The notes beneath the pieces are model-generated. The model saw only the letters and a list, made by a program, of their open reading frames with translations, did no database searches and was not told where the DNA came from. The position numbers and the translations under genes were made by a program. DNA of 64,000 bases from Allofournierella sp. Its GTDB lineage: Bacteria > Bacillota > Clostridia > Oscillospirales > Ruminococcaceae. Location: contig JAHHRU010000012.1 of NCBI GenBank assembly GCA_020025635.1, positions 11,301 through 75,300 on the forward strand, given 5' to 3'. The first letter of the stretch is position 1, and each line of letters begins with the position of its first letter. Positions 1-7,304 of this stretch are shown piece after piece.

Positions 1-229
1 CGTCCCCGGTGATCTTATAATAACGCCGGTTGCGGCCGGCGAACTCCTGGTCGTAGGTTTCCAGATAGCCTTCCTTTTGCAGCCGCCGCAAAACCGGATA
101 CAGCGAGCTTTCGCTCACCGGCACGATGCTTCGTGCCTGCTGGGTAATGCGGTAGCCGTAGGTGGGCTCTCTTGCCACCGTGCTGAGCACCAGCGAGTCG
201 AGGATATCGGGTCCTGCACCAAATCCCAC
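1..229 (-). CDS. PadR family transcriptional regulator (partial, C-terminus outside window)
   Basis: This is the N-terminal 76 codons of a PadR-type winged-helix repressor; the rest lies left of the window. Translation shows the family hallmarks: a first helix, then PTYGYRI at about residues 22-28, SESSLYPVLRRLQKEGYL as the recognition helix region, and an RNRRYYKIT wing. PadR proteins bind DNA as dimers and usually repress a neighbouring transporter or detoxification gene together with themselves. The start is a GTG (229-227) chosen because GGAGGTGA lies directly upstream and because a consensus promoter sits just beyond it. The regulated partner would be to the left and is not visible. Assignment to PadR is secure; the effector is unknown. 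Confidence 0.85.
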   Translation of the reverse strand, partial: MGFGAGPDILDSLVLSTVAREPTYGYRITQQARSIVPVSESSLYPVLRRLQKEGYLETYDQEFAGRNRRYYKITGD

Positions 230-261
230 GCGCTCACCTCCAATGTTTCATTGTGTATCAT

Positions 262-290
262 ATTATATACCGTATAGTATTGTCTGTCAA
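262..290 (-). promoter_or_regulatory. Consensus sigma-A promoter of the padR gene, with overlapping palindrome
   Basis: Reading the minus strand, TTGACA (290-285) and TATAAT (267-262) are separated by exactly 17 nt. The spacer holds TATAC-G-GTATA, a short palindrome lying between the two boxes, where a bound repressor would exclude polymerase. Autoregulation by the PadR protein is inferred from position only. Confidence 0.7.
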
Positions 291-328
291 CCATTATTAT
301 GAAATCTCCATAGCTGCTCCAAACGCAC

Positions 329-375
329 AAAAGCAGCCCCCGCCCGAAGAAAAACCCGGGCAAGGGCTGCTTTTT
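329..375 (-). terminator. Intrinsic terminator after the anion transporter gene (copy 1 of a repeated terminator)
   Basis: A GC-rich stem (GCAGCCC...GGGCTGC) closed by a CTTCGGG-like turn and followed by a T run on the minus strand lies downstream of the transporter gene. Its core, 329-361, is identical over 33 nt to 4061-4093, downstream of gtrA. Confidence 0.8.
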
Positions 376-460
376 GATTTTTGAGCGCTCTTGCAGGCGC
401 GGCTGTCTTCATCAGCAAAATCAGGGGCTTGCTAGCCTTTGCGCAGAATCCCTCCTGTAT

Positions 461-1882
461 TTATCCAACAGCCGAGAAGCCCGGCCATATCAGATACAAA
501 ATATAGCCAAACACAATTACGCTTACAAGGCAAAGCGGAATCGTTTTTACACCCCACTTCACCATCTTTTTCATGTTGACGCCATATCCGGAAACCATGG
601 CCGGTCCTGCACCAGAAGAGGGCAGGCAAATGGAAATGTTGCATGCCGCATAGCACAGCAGCAGGAACGGGATCGGATTGTAGCCAAGCCCGGACATCGT
701 GGTAATGATGATCGGGCCAATCAAAGCGGCGCAGCCGGTGATCGTCATGATGTTGCTGAAGAAGCATCCCATAACCGAGAAAATGATAATGGCGATCAAA
801 ACATTCTTTCCTGCCAAAGGAGAGATCACTTCCGAAATCATTCCGCCAACGCCGCTGCTGGTAATGATGTTTCCCAGCGCAGTGCCGCCGGCAATCAGGA
901 GAAATACGCCCCATTTGATTTTCGGCATTGCGTAGTTCCACTTCAAAACAGGCTCTTCCTTATTTCCTCCCGGAAGCAGGAAGCAAAGCAAAGCTGCGAT
1001 CAGGAAGATATAGTTTGCAGTCAGCGTGGGAAGCAGCTTTGAAAAGAGCGGACGTGCCAGCGATAAAAGGAACGCACCGAAAAACAGCGATGCGCTGATG
1101 ATCTCGCCCCTGTTCATTTTTCCCATTTTGTCCAGCTCGGCCTGCAGGGATTCCCGTGTGCCGGGAAGCTCTTTATATTCCAGCTTATTGGTCAAAAGCA
1201 TTGCCAGCATGGGCACTGCCGCAAAGATAACCAGCGGCACACAGCGAATGATCCAGTCCACATACATGAATTCTGTTTGGGTGTATCCTTCGATCAGATC
1301 CACCACAACCAGGTTCATCGCTCCGCCAAGCGGCGTGCCGAAGCCAACATTTGAGCCCCAGGCCACTGCCAAAAGCGCAGCTGTGGCATAATTGGAATTT
1401 TTAATGTTCTCCTCATCGATGCCGGCTGCATGAAGTGTGGTCAGCACAATGGGGAACAAGGCGGCAGCCACCGCTGCGTTTGCCACCATGGACGAAAGCA
1501 CCACAGCCAGGGCAAACCACATTGCAATGAGCTTTTTGGGGTTGTTCCCCACACGGATCATGATATTCAGTGCAAGCCGGCGGTCAAATCCCCATTTTGT
1601 CCAGGCAAGTGTAATGATATTGGCGCTGAGCAAAAGTACAATGGTCGCATTGAAATAGTTTCCCAAAACCATTTTTGTTTCTGCAACCTTGAATAACTGC
1701 GCAGCCAAAATGGGAAGCAAAGCCGTAACAGCCGGTGCCACTGGCTGCATGATCCACCATGTCAGCATCCACAGCAGCAGGCCGATGGCCCCTCGAACTG
1801 TCATATCCAGCCCGCCAAACGGCAGGCTGACCATCATCAAAAACAGAGCTGGTCCTAATATGATTTGAAACAGCTTTTTCAT
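461..1882 (-). CDS. DASS/SLC13 family divalent anion:sodium symporter
   Basis: A 473-residue polytopic membrane protein with roughly a dozen hydrophobic segments. It resembles the divalent anion:Na+ symporter family (SLC13; bacterial members carry succinate, citrate, tartrate or related di- and tricarboxylates). The region with MQPVAPAVTALLPI near residue 40 and the re-entrant-type segments with SSGVGG and PSSGAGPAM are typical of the family. The start used is the ATG at 1882, with AAGGAG 7 nt upstream; an in-frame upstream start has no ribosome-binding site. It lies 45 nt after an enolase-superfamily dehydratase gene and probably forms one operon with it, so the substrate may be the acid that enzyme dehydrates. 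Family confident, substrate unknown. Codon use is more AT-rich than the rml or nusA regions. Confidence 0.85.
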   Translation of the reverse strand: MKKLFQIILGPALFLMMVSLPFGGLDMTVRGAIGLLLWMLTWWIMQPVAPAVTALLPILAAQLFKVAETKMVLGNYFNATIVLLLSANIITLAWTKWGFDRRLALNIMIRVGNNPKKLIAMWFALAVVLSSMVANAAVAAALFPIVLTTLHAAGIDEENIKNSNYATAALLAVAWGSNVGFGTPLGGAMNLVVVDLIEGYTQTEFMYVDWIIRCVPLVIFAAVPMLAMLLTNKLEYKELPGTRESLQAELDKMGKMNRGEIISASLFFGAFLLSLARPLFSKLLPTLTANYIFLIAALLCFLLPGGNKEEPVLKWNYAMPKIKWGVFLLIAGGTALGNIITSSGVGGMISEVISPLAGKNVLIAIIIFSVMGCFFSNIMTITGCAALIGPIIITTMSGLGYNPIPFLLLCYAACNISICLPSSGAGPAMVSGYGVNMKKMVKWGVKTIPLCLVSVIVFGYILYLIWPGFSAVG

Positions 1883-1927
1883 GCTTTTACTCCTTCCATT
1901 CAATTTCCGTTCTACCCGTTTTGCGCC

Positions 1928-3055
1928 TTATGCTCCCAGCATATTCAGGCGAAGGGGCTGTGCCTTCTCGTAGGGATGCTCCCGAAGCATGTTCAAATCA
2001 AGGTTCACCCCAAGGCCCGGACCCTGAGGCAGCTGGAATTTGCCGTCCTGCACATCCCAATACCGATCTGAAAAATCTCGCAGCCAGGGGGCCTCTGCCG
2101 GGTGGTATTCCAAATGCATGAAATTCTTGATAACTGCCGAAACATGCAGGCTTGCCGCACAGGTGATCACGCTGCACATATTGTGCGGCGAAACCAAAAC
2201 ATCGTAGCTTTCCAGCAGGGCGTTGGTCTTCATCATGCCGGTAATGCCGCCCACATACCGGATGTCCGGCATATATACATCCATGCACTGCTGCTCAAGC
2301 AGCGCAAGCATCGCTTCGGCCCCCGTCTGCATCTCGCCGCCTGCGATCAACAGCCCGCTTTCTTCCCGGAAACGGCGAATCAGCTCCGGCTTTTTTTCCG
2401 GAATGGGGGTTTCCAGCCAGAACGGATGATACGGGCGCAGGCGATCGGCCACATACATTGCCGTATTGAAATCGAAACGCCAGTGAGCATCCACGCCGAT
2501 TGCGATATCATCGCCGACTGCTTCACGCATTGCAATGAACCGGTCACATCCGCGGTCTACCAATTCCTTTTGATTTGCCAAAGGAGTGCGCCAGGAAACA
2601 CCGTCAAACGGATGGCACTTCAGTGCCCGGTTTCCCTTGGAAACCAATTCAGCGGCGAATTTTCCGAAGCCCTCGGGTGTGCGGTCACGGATCACACGAT
2701 TGAAAGATGCGTAAACAGGGATCTCTGTCCTGCGGGCCCCGCCCAACAGCTCATAAAGCGGTGCGTTCAGCGCTTTGCCCTTCAAATCCCACATGGCAAT
2801 GTCAATGCCGGAAGCCGCAGCCGCAGTGATCAGGCCGCCGCCATCGCCGGACACGCTCAAATTGTCTTTCAGCACATCCTTTCCGATCAGCTTTGCTCCC
2901 AGATTTTGAACTGCTGCCACCACCTCGAATTCCAGCCCATCCAAGGTGGCATCACCAAACCCCTGAATGCCCTCATCGGTTTGTGCGATCACAAACACAT
3001 AGTTGGAATAGATGGATGCGTGCACGACCTCTGCCCGGATTTCTGTGATTTTCAT
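1928..3055 (-). CDS. Mandelate racemase/muconate lactonizing enzyme family protein, probable acid-sugar dehydratase
   Basis: A 375-residue member of the enolase superfamily, mandelate racemase subgroup. Visible residues fit the family: metal ligands D189 (VDAH), E215 (LETP) and E241 (GGEM); a D264-H291 pair with the same 27-residue spacing as the mandelate racemase Asp-His dyad; and K146-C-H148 on the second barrel strand where racemases carry K-x-K. The K-x-H pattern and DAHWRF suggest a dehydratase of an aldonic or uronic acid (galactonate-like enzymes are relatives) rather than a racemase. The enzyme would remove water to give a 2-keto-3-deoxy acid, but no kinase or aldolase for the product is nearby. 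It sits upstream of the DASS transporter in the same direction and divergent from a GntR regulator. The exact substrate is open. Confidence 0.85.
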   Translation of the reverse strand: MKITEIRAEVVHASIYSNYVFVIAQTDEGIQGFGDATLDGLEFEVVAAVQNLGAKLIGKDVLKDNLSVSGDGGGLITAAAASGIDIAMWDLKGKALNAPLYELLGGARRTEIPVYASFNRVIRDRTPEGFGKFAAELVSKGNRALKCHPFDGVSWRTPLANQKELVDRGCDRFIAMREAVGDDIAIGVDAHWRFDFNTAMYVADRLRPYHPFWLETPIPEKKPELIRRFREESGLLIAGGEMQTGAEAMLALLEQQCMDVYMPDIRYVGGITGMMKTNALLESYDVLVSPHNMCSVITCAASLHVSAVIKNFMHLEYHPAEAPWLRDFSDRYWDVQDGKFQLPQGPGLGVNLDLNMLREHPYEKAQPLRLNMLGA

Positions 3056-3078
3056 ACTGCATCTCTCCTTTTTATTTC

Positions 3079-3104
3079 AGTTGGAAATCCTATGATTTCC
3101 AACT
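3079..3104. promoter_or_regulatory. Perfect 11-bp inverted repeat, candidate GntR operator
   Basis: AGTTGGAAATC and its exact reverse complement GATTTCCAACT are separated by CTAT. The palindrome lies in the leader of the dehydratase-transporter operon, 24 nt before the dehydratase start, in the region divergent from the GntR gene. A second perfect palindrome, ATAGTTAACTAT, is at 3114-3125. Symmetry and position make both candidate binding sites for the adjacent regulator. Confidence 0.55.
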
Positions 3105-3133
3105 AATTCTATAATAGTTAACTATCTATATCT

Positions 3134-3162
3134 AAAATATCTTTTTTTCGGCAGAAGGTCAA
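3134..3162 (-). promoter_or_regulatory. Probable promoter of the dehydratase-transporter operon
   Basis: On the minus strand TTGACC (3162-3157) and TATTTT (3139-3134) are 17 nt apart. Transcription from here would pass through both palindromes at 3114-3125 and 3079-3104, which suits repression by roadblock. Confidence 0.5.
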
Positions 3163-3263
3163 TATCATTCTCTCTTTTCATTTAACAATCAGCACTTCCC
3201 ACAACTTTTGCTTCCTGAATGCTCAAAGATCAACAAATGAAAGTCACAAATCCCAACTATTGC

Positions 3264-3292
3264 TTGTTGTTTTTGCGGATTCGTGCTATACT
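3264..3292 (+). promoter_or_regulatory. Probable promoter of the GntR gene
   Basis: TTGTTG and TATACT with a 17-nt spacer lie just before the regulator gene. The predicted transcript starts only about 10 nt before the ATG used, leaving no clear ribosome-binding site. Confidence 0.5.
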
Positions 3293-3308
3293 GATGCAGT
3301 AAATTTGT

Positions 3309-3995
3309 ATGCAAAAAACGCAATTCTGCTCTTTGCAGAGTTTTTGGAGGGATGTTCCAACGACTACCAACGCTGAACTTCGTCAGCAAATTTACCATGA
3401 TTTGCGCAAACGAATCATTTACGGCGAGCTTTACAGTGGGCAGCATCTCACCGAAACACGAATTGCCGAAGCCTATCACATAAACAAAGCTCATGTGCGC
3501 GGGGTCCTGCAGGACCTGCAGCGGGACGGCCTTGCGAATTTTATTCCCATGAAGGGCTTTTTTGTTCAAGGTGTTTCGAAGGAAAGCCTTCTGGAATATG
3601 CCAAGATCCGAGAGATCCTGGAAACAGCGTTGTTTGAAGACTTTTTGTCCAACGCAAGCAGCGATGATCTGGAAACTGTAAAATTGTTTACCGAGCGCAA
3701 GATCGCTTTGCTCAAGGCCGGTTTGAAAAGTGAAGCCTTTAAGGAAACACAGGCCACCTTTGAAAAAGTGTATGCCTGCACCTCCTATCAGCACATGGTG
3801 GTCATTCTGCGCCAATGTCAGGAATACATTGACGTTATGATTCGCAAAGCCTTCGATTCACCCGATGATGTGGCAAAAACCATTCAAAACTCCACCCTTT
3901 TGTACAATGTTTTGAATACCCGTGATCTGGAGCTTGCAAAGGAATGGATCCACATCCGGTATGTCAACGCAGTTTACAAAATCGAGCGCTCCTGA
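3309..3995 (+). CDS. GntR family transcriptional regulator (FadR/FCD subfamily)
   Basis: A 228-residue one-component regulator. Residues about 22-88 form the GntR winged helix (IYHDLRKRIIYGEL, LTETRIAEAYHI, VRGVLQDLQRDGL, FIPMKGFFV); residues about 95-215 form an all-helical FCD ligand domain, which in relatives binds organic acids, often through a metal. It is divergent from the dehydratase-transporter pair, so it probably senses the transported acid or its catabolite and represses that operon. The start is uncertain: ATG at 3309 has no good ribosome-binding site, while a GGAGG at 3346-3350 precedes an ATG that is out of frame; translation may begin inside the first 20 residues at a non-ATG codon. 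Confidence 0.85.
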   Translation: MQKTQFCSLQSFWRDVPTTTNAELRQQIYHDLRKRIIYGELYSGQHLTETRIAEAYHINKAHVRGVLQDLQRDGLANFIPMKGFFVQGVSKESLLEYAKIREILETALFEDFLSNASSDDLETVKLFTERKIALLKAGLKSEAFKETQATFEKVYACTSYQHMVVILRQCQEYIDVMIRKAFDSPDDVAKTIQNSTLLYNVLNTRDLELAKEWIHIRYVNAVYKIERS

Positions 3996-4060
3996 AGCGT
4001 TCTTTTTTGTATTTGCCGCACAAGCCGACCTGCCCCATTGCAGCTTTTATTTTCTGACAA

Positions 4061-4107
4061 AAAAGCAGCCCCCGCCCGAAGAAAAACCCGGGCGGGGGCT
4101 GATTTTT
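4061..4107. terminator. Bidirectional terminator between GntR gene and gtrA (copy 2 of a repeated terminator)
   Basis: CAGCCCCCGCCCG...CGGGCGGGGGCTG with A and T runs on both flanks serves the convergent GntR and gtrA-like genes. The first 33 nt match 329-361 exactly. Confidence 0.8.
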
Positions 4108-4111
4108 GCTG

Positions 4112-4552
4112 TTATTTCTTTTTAAAGATGATGAGCTTTGAAAAAATGTAGTTGCATACCACGATCAATACCTGCGTGAACAGCTTCACGCCCAAAAACC
4201 AAAGGTCCTGATGGGCGGGGGCAATGAGGTAAGCTCCCAGAACATCCACGCCCAGCCACATGACCGCCACATCCAGCACCAGCGTGCCAAGGCGGCAGCC
4301 CACAAAGGAGCAGAACTCCTTCACGGCAGCGCCGCCCTTTGTGCGGCTGCGAAAGACCCACTGCCGGTTGGTGAAGTAGGCAAACAGGATGCACAGGAAA
4401 TTGTCCAGCAGGGTGTTGAGCAGGGTGCCAAGACCCACCCATCGGAACAGGATGCCCAGCACGATATTCAAAAGGGTGGCAAGGCCGCCGAAGAAAAGGT
4501 AGCTCAGCGGCTCATAATAGCGCCGGATCAGCTCTTTGATCTTTTCGATCAT
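4112..4552 (-). CDS. GtrA family membrane protein
   Basis: A 146-residue protein with four predicted membrane segments, arranged as in the GtrA family: an N-terminal FFGGLATLLNIVLG segment, a TNRQWVF motif after the second helix, and a C-terminal VCNYIFSKLIIF helix ending in lysines. GtrA-like proteins are thought to help move lipid-linked sugars across the membrane during glycosylation of surface polymers. The gene starts inside the stop of the upstream cyclophilin gene (ATGA overlap, 4549-4552), so translation is probably coupled. No glycosyltransferase partner is adjacent, though a rhamnose operon begins 2 kb away. Confidence 0.85.
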   Translation of the reverse strand: MIEKIKELIRRYYEPLSYLFFGGLATLLNIVLGILFRWVGLGTLLNTLLDNFLCILFAYFTNRQWVFRSRTKGGAAVKEFCSFVGCRLGTLVLDVAVMWLGVDVLGAYLIAPAHQDLWFLGVKLFTQVLIVVCNYIFSKLIIFKKK

Positions 4553-5025
4553 GCCTCCACGACCTTGACGCTCTCGATCACCACCGGGGTCAGGGGCTTG
4601 TCGCGGTGATCGGTTTCCACACCGGCGATGCGGTCCACCACGTCCATGCCGGAAACCACATGGCCGAAAGCGGCATACTGGCCGTCCAGATGGGGAGCGT
4701 TCTGGTGCATGATGAAGAACTGGCTGCCTGCGGAGTTGGGGTCCATGGCACGGGCCATGCTGATCACGCCGCGCTCATGCTTGATGGGGTTGGCCACGCC
4801 GTTTGCGCGGAACTCGCCCTTGATGTGCCAGCCGGGGCCGCCCATGCCGGTGCCCTCGGGGCAGCCGCCCTGGATCATAAAGCCGGGGATGACCCGGTGG
4901 AAGGTCAGGCCGTCATAAAAGCCCTGGCCCACCAGCTTGAGGAAGTTCTCAACAGTAATGGGAGCGGCCTGTGCGTCCAGCTCCACATCGATCACGCCGC
5001 CGTCTTTCATGGTAAAACGAATCAT
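4549..5025 (-). CDS. Peptidyl-prolyl cis-trans isomerase, cyclophilin type
   Basis: A 158-residue single-domain cyclophilin without signal peptide, so probably cytoplasmic. Catalytic and binding residues are present: FHRVIPGFMIQGG with R44, F49 and Q52, then SQFF and the AAFGHVV strand near the C-terminus. The start at 5025 was chosen because GGAG stands 7 nt before it; an ATG two codons earlier overlaps that site. It catalyses isomerisation of X-Pro bonds during protein folding. The short gtrA-like gene overlaps its stop and is probably co-transcribed. Confidence 0.92.
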   Translation of the reverse strand: MIRFTMKDGGVIDVELDAQAAPITVENFLKLVGQGFYDGLTFHRVIPGFMIQGGCPEGTGMGGPGWHIKGEFRANGVANPIKHERGVISMARAMDPNSAGSQFFIMHQNAPHLDGQYAAFGHVVSGMDVVDRIAGVETDHRDKPLTPVVIESVKVVEA

Positions 5026-5084
5026 ACTCATACTCCATTCCGGGCGGGAAGTTCTTTTCCCTGCCCTGTGTTGTTCTTTTGTGG

Positions 5085-5113
5085 AAAAAAGGCCGCCCCG
5101 CCGGGAGCGGCCC
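5085..5113 (-). terminator. Terminator of the acidic-tail membrane protein gene
   Basis: GGCCGC...GCGGCC stem followed by TTTTTT on the minus strand, immediately after the stop at 5124. Confidence 0.8.
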
Positions 5114-5123
5114 TGTCCGTACA

Positions 5124-6014
5124 TTATTCTTCGGCCGCCGGCTCTTCTTCGCCGGCCGGGGCCTCTTCGCCGCCTTCCTCGCCGCCTTCTTCGCCGTCTT
5201 CAGGCTGGGCGGTGCTGTCGGCTGCGCCTTCAATGGCGCTCATGGGGTCAAAGGTCAGGTCCTCATCCAGGGTGGGGTCCACTGCCGCAGCGGAAGAGCT
5301 GGGCTTTTTATCGCTGGCTTCCAGGGCACGCAGATAATAGACCTTGTCCACCTTGTCGAACACATAGTCCATATACTTGGAGGGTTCGGGGTTCACGGTG
5401 GGGTTGTAGTCGCCCAGCAGAAGAGCGGTGGGGATATAGCCCACGGTGACACGCAGCCGGCCGTCCTTTTTGTCAAGGTCGGTGACCTGCGCCCGGTAGA
5501 AGCCCATCTGGGCGGTGACCGGCACCACATAGGCCTTTTCTTCTTCCCGGTACTCATAATAAAGGTCGGTCTGGAAGCTGGTGTTGGTGATGGGCTGGCT
5601 GAGCAGATCGTTGTAATTGGGGCCCAGCAGCGCCACCAGCGCGGCATCCACTTCCAGTGCGGGCAGCAGCACGCCGTCACTTTCCGGGTCACGGCGGTAG
5701 GCATCCAGCCCGCCGGGCGAACGCTGGGCATTGGCCACGGCAGCCCAGATGGAATATTCCCGCAGCTGCTTCACATCCATCTGATCCAGGCTTGCAAAGG
5801 GCAGCGGGTCCATCATGACCAGAGACTGCAGCCTCTGCTCGTATTCCAGTTTCTCATCGGTTTTATCAAACAGCGAGGCAACGCCGTGCACGGCCGCCCC
5901 CACCACATTGATCACGCCAACAAGGATCAGCAGGCACAGAACCACGCCCAGCAGCTGGCGTGTCCGTCTGCGGCGGCTGCGCTCATGCTCGGCATGTGAA
6001 TAGGTATTTGCCAT
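5124..6014 (-). CDS. Hypothetical single-pass membrane protein with acidic C-terminal tail
   Basis: A 296-residue protein I cannot assign to a named family. It has a short basic cytoplasmic N-terminus (HERSRRRRTR, about residues 9-18), one membrane helix (about 21-43), an extracytoplasmic region with mixed helix and strand character (about 50-235), and a tail of Glu, Gly, Ala and Pro with repeated GGEE units in the last 30 residues. The layout suggests a membrane-anchored surface protein. The ATG at 6014 is preceded by AGGAGG at 8 nt. It is transcribed alone between its own promoter and terminator. Nothing shows the function. Confidence 0.75.
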   Translation of the reverse strand: MANTYSHAEHERSRRRRTRQLLGVVLCLLILVGVINVVGAAVHGVASLFDKTDEKLEYEQRLQSLVMMDPLPFASLDQMDVKQLREYSIWAAVANAQRSPGGLDAYRRDPESDGVLLPALEVDAALVALLGPNYNDLLSQPITNTSFQTDLYYEYREEEKAYVVPVTAQMGFYRAQVTDLDKKDGRLRVTVGYIPTALLLGDYNPTVNPEPSKYMDYVFDKVDKVYYLRALEASDKKPSSSAAAVDPTLDEDLTFDPMSAIEGAADSTAQPEDGEEGGEEGGEEAPAGEEEPAAEE

Positions 6015-6139
6015 AAGAGGGTCCTCCTTTTCGGGCAGAACGCTGCCCAAAACCAGTATTGTGAGGCCGAAGGCACCCTTTGGGGATGCCGGCCGGCAGC
6101 GGTTTCAAACCGCCGGAATCTTGAATGTGCTCACAGTAG

Positions 6140-6168
6140 AGTATAACACAAAGCCCCCTTTATGACAA
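6140..6168 (-). promoter_or_regulatory. Promoter of the acidic-tail membrane protein gene
   Basis: TTGTCA (6168-6163) and TATACT (6145-6140) with a 17-nt spacer on the minus strand. The roughly 120-nt leader contains a GCGGTTT-G-AAACCGC hairpin at about 6098-6112. Confidence 0.65.
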
Positions 6169-6191
6169 ACCATATCGATGGAGTTTTTGTG

Positions 6192-6222
6192 AAAAAAGCT
6201 CCCGCCGGGGCAGGAGCTTTTA
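6192..6222 (-). terminator. Terminator of the dTDP-rhamnose operon
   Basis: AGCTCCTGCC...GGCGGGAGCT hairpin followed by TTTTTT on the minus strand, 14 nt after the rmlB stop. Confidence 0.85.
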
Positions 6223-6235
6223 CAAAACGTATAAT

Positions 6236-7291
6236 TTACTTGTTTTTATACATTTCTTCGTAGTATTTCTGGTAGTTGCCGCTGGTAACGTGGTCCATCC
6301 ACTCTTCGTTTGCCAGGTACCAGTCAATGGTCTTTACGATGCCCACCTCGAAGGGGGTTTCGGGATACCAGCCCAGCTCGTCCTTGATCTTGGTGGGGTC
6401 GATGCCGTAGCGGCGGTCATGGCCCAGGCGGTCGGCCACATGCTTGATGAGGCTCTCGTCGATGGTGTCATCGAATTTGTCGTGCAGCTGCTCGATCACG
6501 GTTTTCACAATGAAGATGTTGGGGCGCTCGTTGTGGCCGCCCACATTGTACACCTCGCCGTCACGGCCGCCGTTTGCAACCATATCAATGGCCTTGCAGT
6601 GGTCCTCCACATACAGCCAGTCCCGCACCTGCATGCCGTCGCCGTAAACCGGCAGGCTCTTGTGGGCCTTGCAGTTGTTGATCATCAACGGGATCAGCTT
6701 TTCGGGGAACTGATAGGGGCCGTAGTTGTTGGAGCAGCGGGTGATGTTCACCGGCATGCCGTAGGTGTCATGGAAGGCCATAACGAACATGTCGGCGCTG
6801 GTCTTGCTGCTGGAATAGGGGCTGTGGGGGCACAGCGGGGTGGTCTCGGTGAAGTAGCCGTCCTCGCCCAGGCTGCCGTACACCTCGTCGGTGGAAACCT
6901 GCAGGTACTTTTTGTCCTTTGCCCAAGCGCCGTCCTTATACCAGGCGTTCTTTGCGCACTGCAGCAGGTTCACGGTGCCCAGCACGTTGCTTTCCACAAA
7001 GATCTCAGGGTTGGAGATGCTGCGGTCCACATGGCTTTCGGCCGCGAAGTTGATCACATAATCGAAATCATACTTTTCGAACAGGCTGCTGACCAGCTCC
7101 CGGTCACAGATATCGCCCTGAACGAACACATGGCGGGGGTCCCCCTCCACGCCCTTCAGGTTTTCCAGGTTGCCCGCATAGGTGAGCTTGTCCAGGTTCA
7201 CCAGCTGGATATCCTGGTACTTGTTGAGCATATAGTAAACAAAGTTGGAACCGATAAAGCCGGCACAGCCGGTGATGAGATATGTTTTCAT
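6236..7291 (-). CDS. rfbB: dTDP-glucose 4,6-dehydratase
   Basis: A 351-residue short-chain dehydrogenase-type enzyme that converts dTDP-glucose to dTDP-4-keto-6-deoxyglucose, second step of dTDP-L-rhamnose synthesis. The N-terminal TGCAGFIGSN is the NAD-binding glycine motif; STDEVYG supplies the Thr-Asp-Glu catalytic set, and YSSSK is the Tyr-x3-Lys pair. NFAAESHVDRS is another family signature. Length is normal for RmlB. It is the last gene of an operon reading GT2, rmlA, rmlD, rmlB, with AAAGGA before the ATG. Rhamnose is presumably built into a cell-wall polysaccharide. Confidence 0.97.
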   Translation of the reverse strand: MKTYLITGCAGFIGSNFVYYMLNKYQDIQLVNLDKLTYAGNLENLKGVEGDPRHVFVQGDICDRELVSSLFEKYDFDYVINFAAESHVDRSISNPEIFVESNVLGTVNLLQCAKNAWYKDGAWAKDKKYLQVSTDEVYGSLGEDGYFTETTPLCPHSPYSSSKTSADMFVMAFHDTYGMPVNITRCSNNYGPYQFPEKLIPLMINNCKAHKSLPVYGDGMQVRDWLYVEDHCKAIDMVANGGRDGEVYNVGGHNERPNIFIVKTVIEQLHDKFDDTIDESLIKHVADRLGHDRRYGIDPTKIKDELGWYPETPFEVGIVKTIDWYLANEEWMDHVTSGNYQKYYEEMYKNK

Positions 7292-7304
7292 AGATTTTCC
7301 TTTC

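Noticed and set aside
3995..4030. Second terminator directly after the GntR gene
   Set aside because: GAGCGCTCC...AAGCGTTC followed by TTTTTT is weak and imperfect; the strong hairpin at 4061-4107 explains termination.
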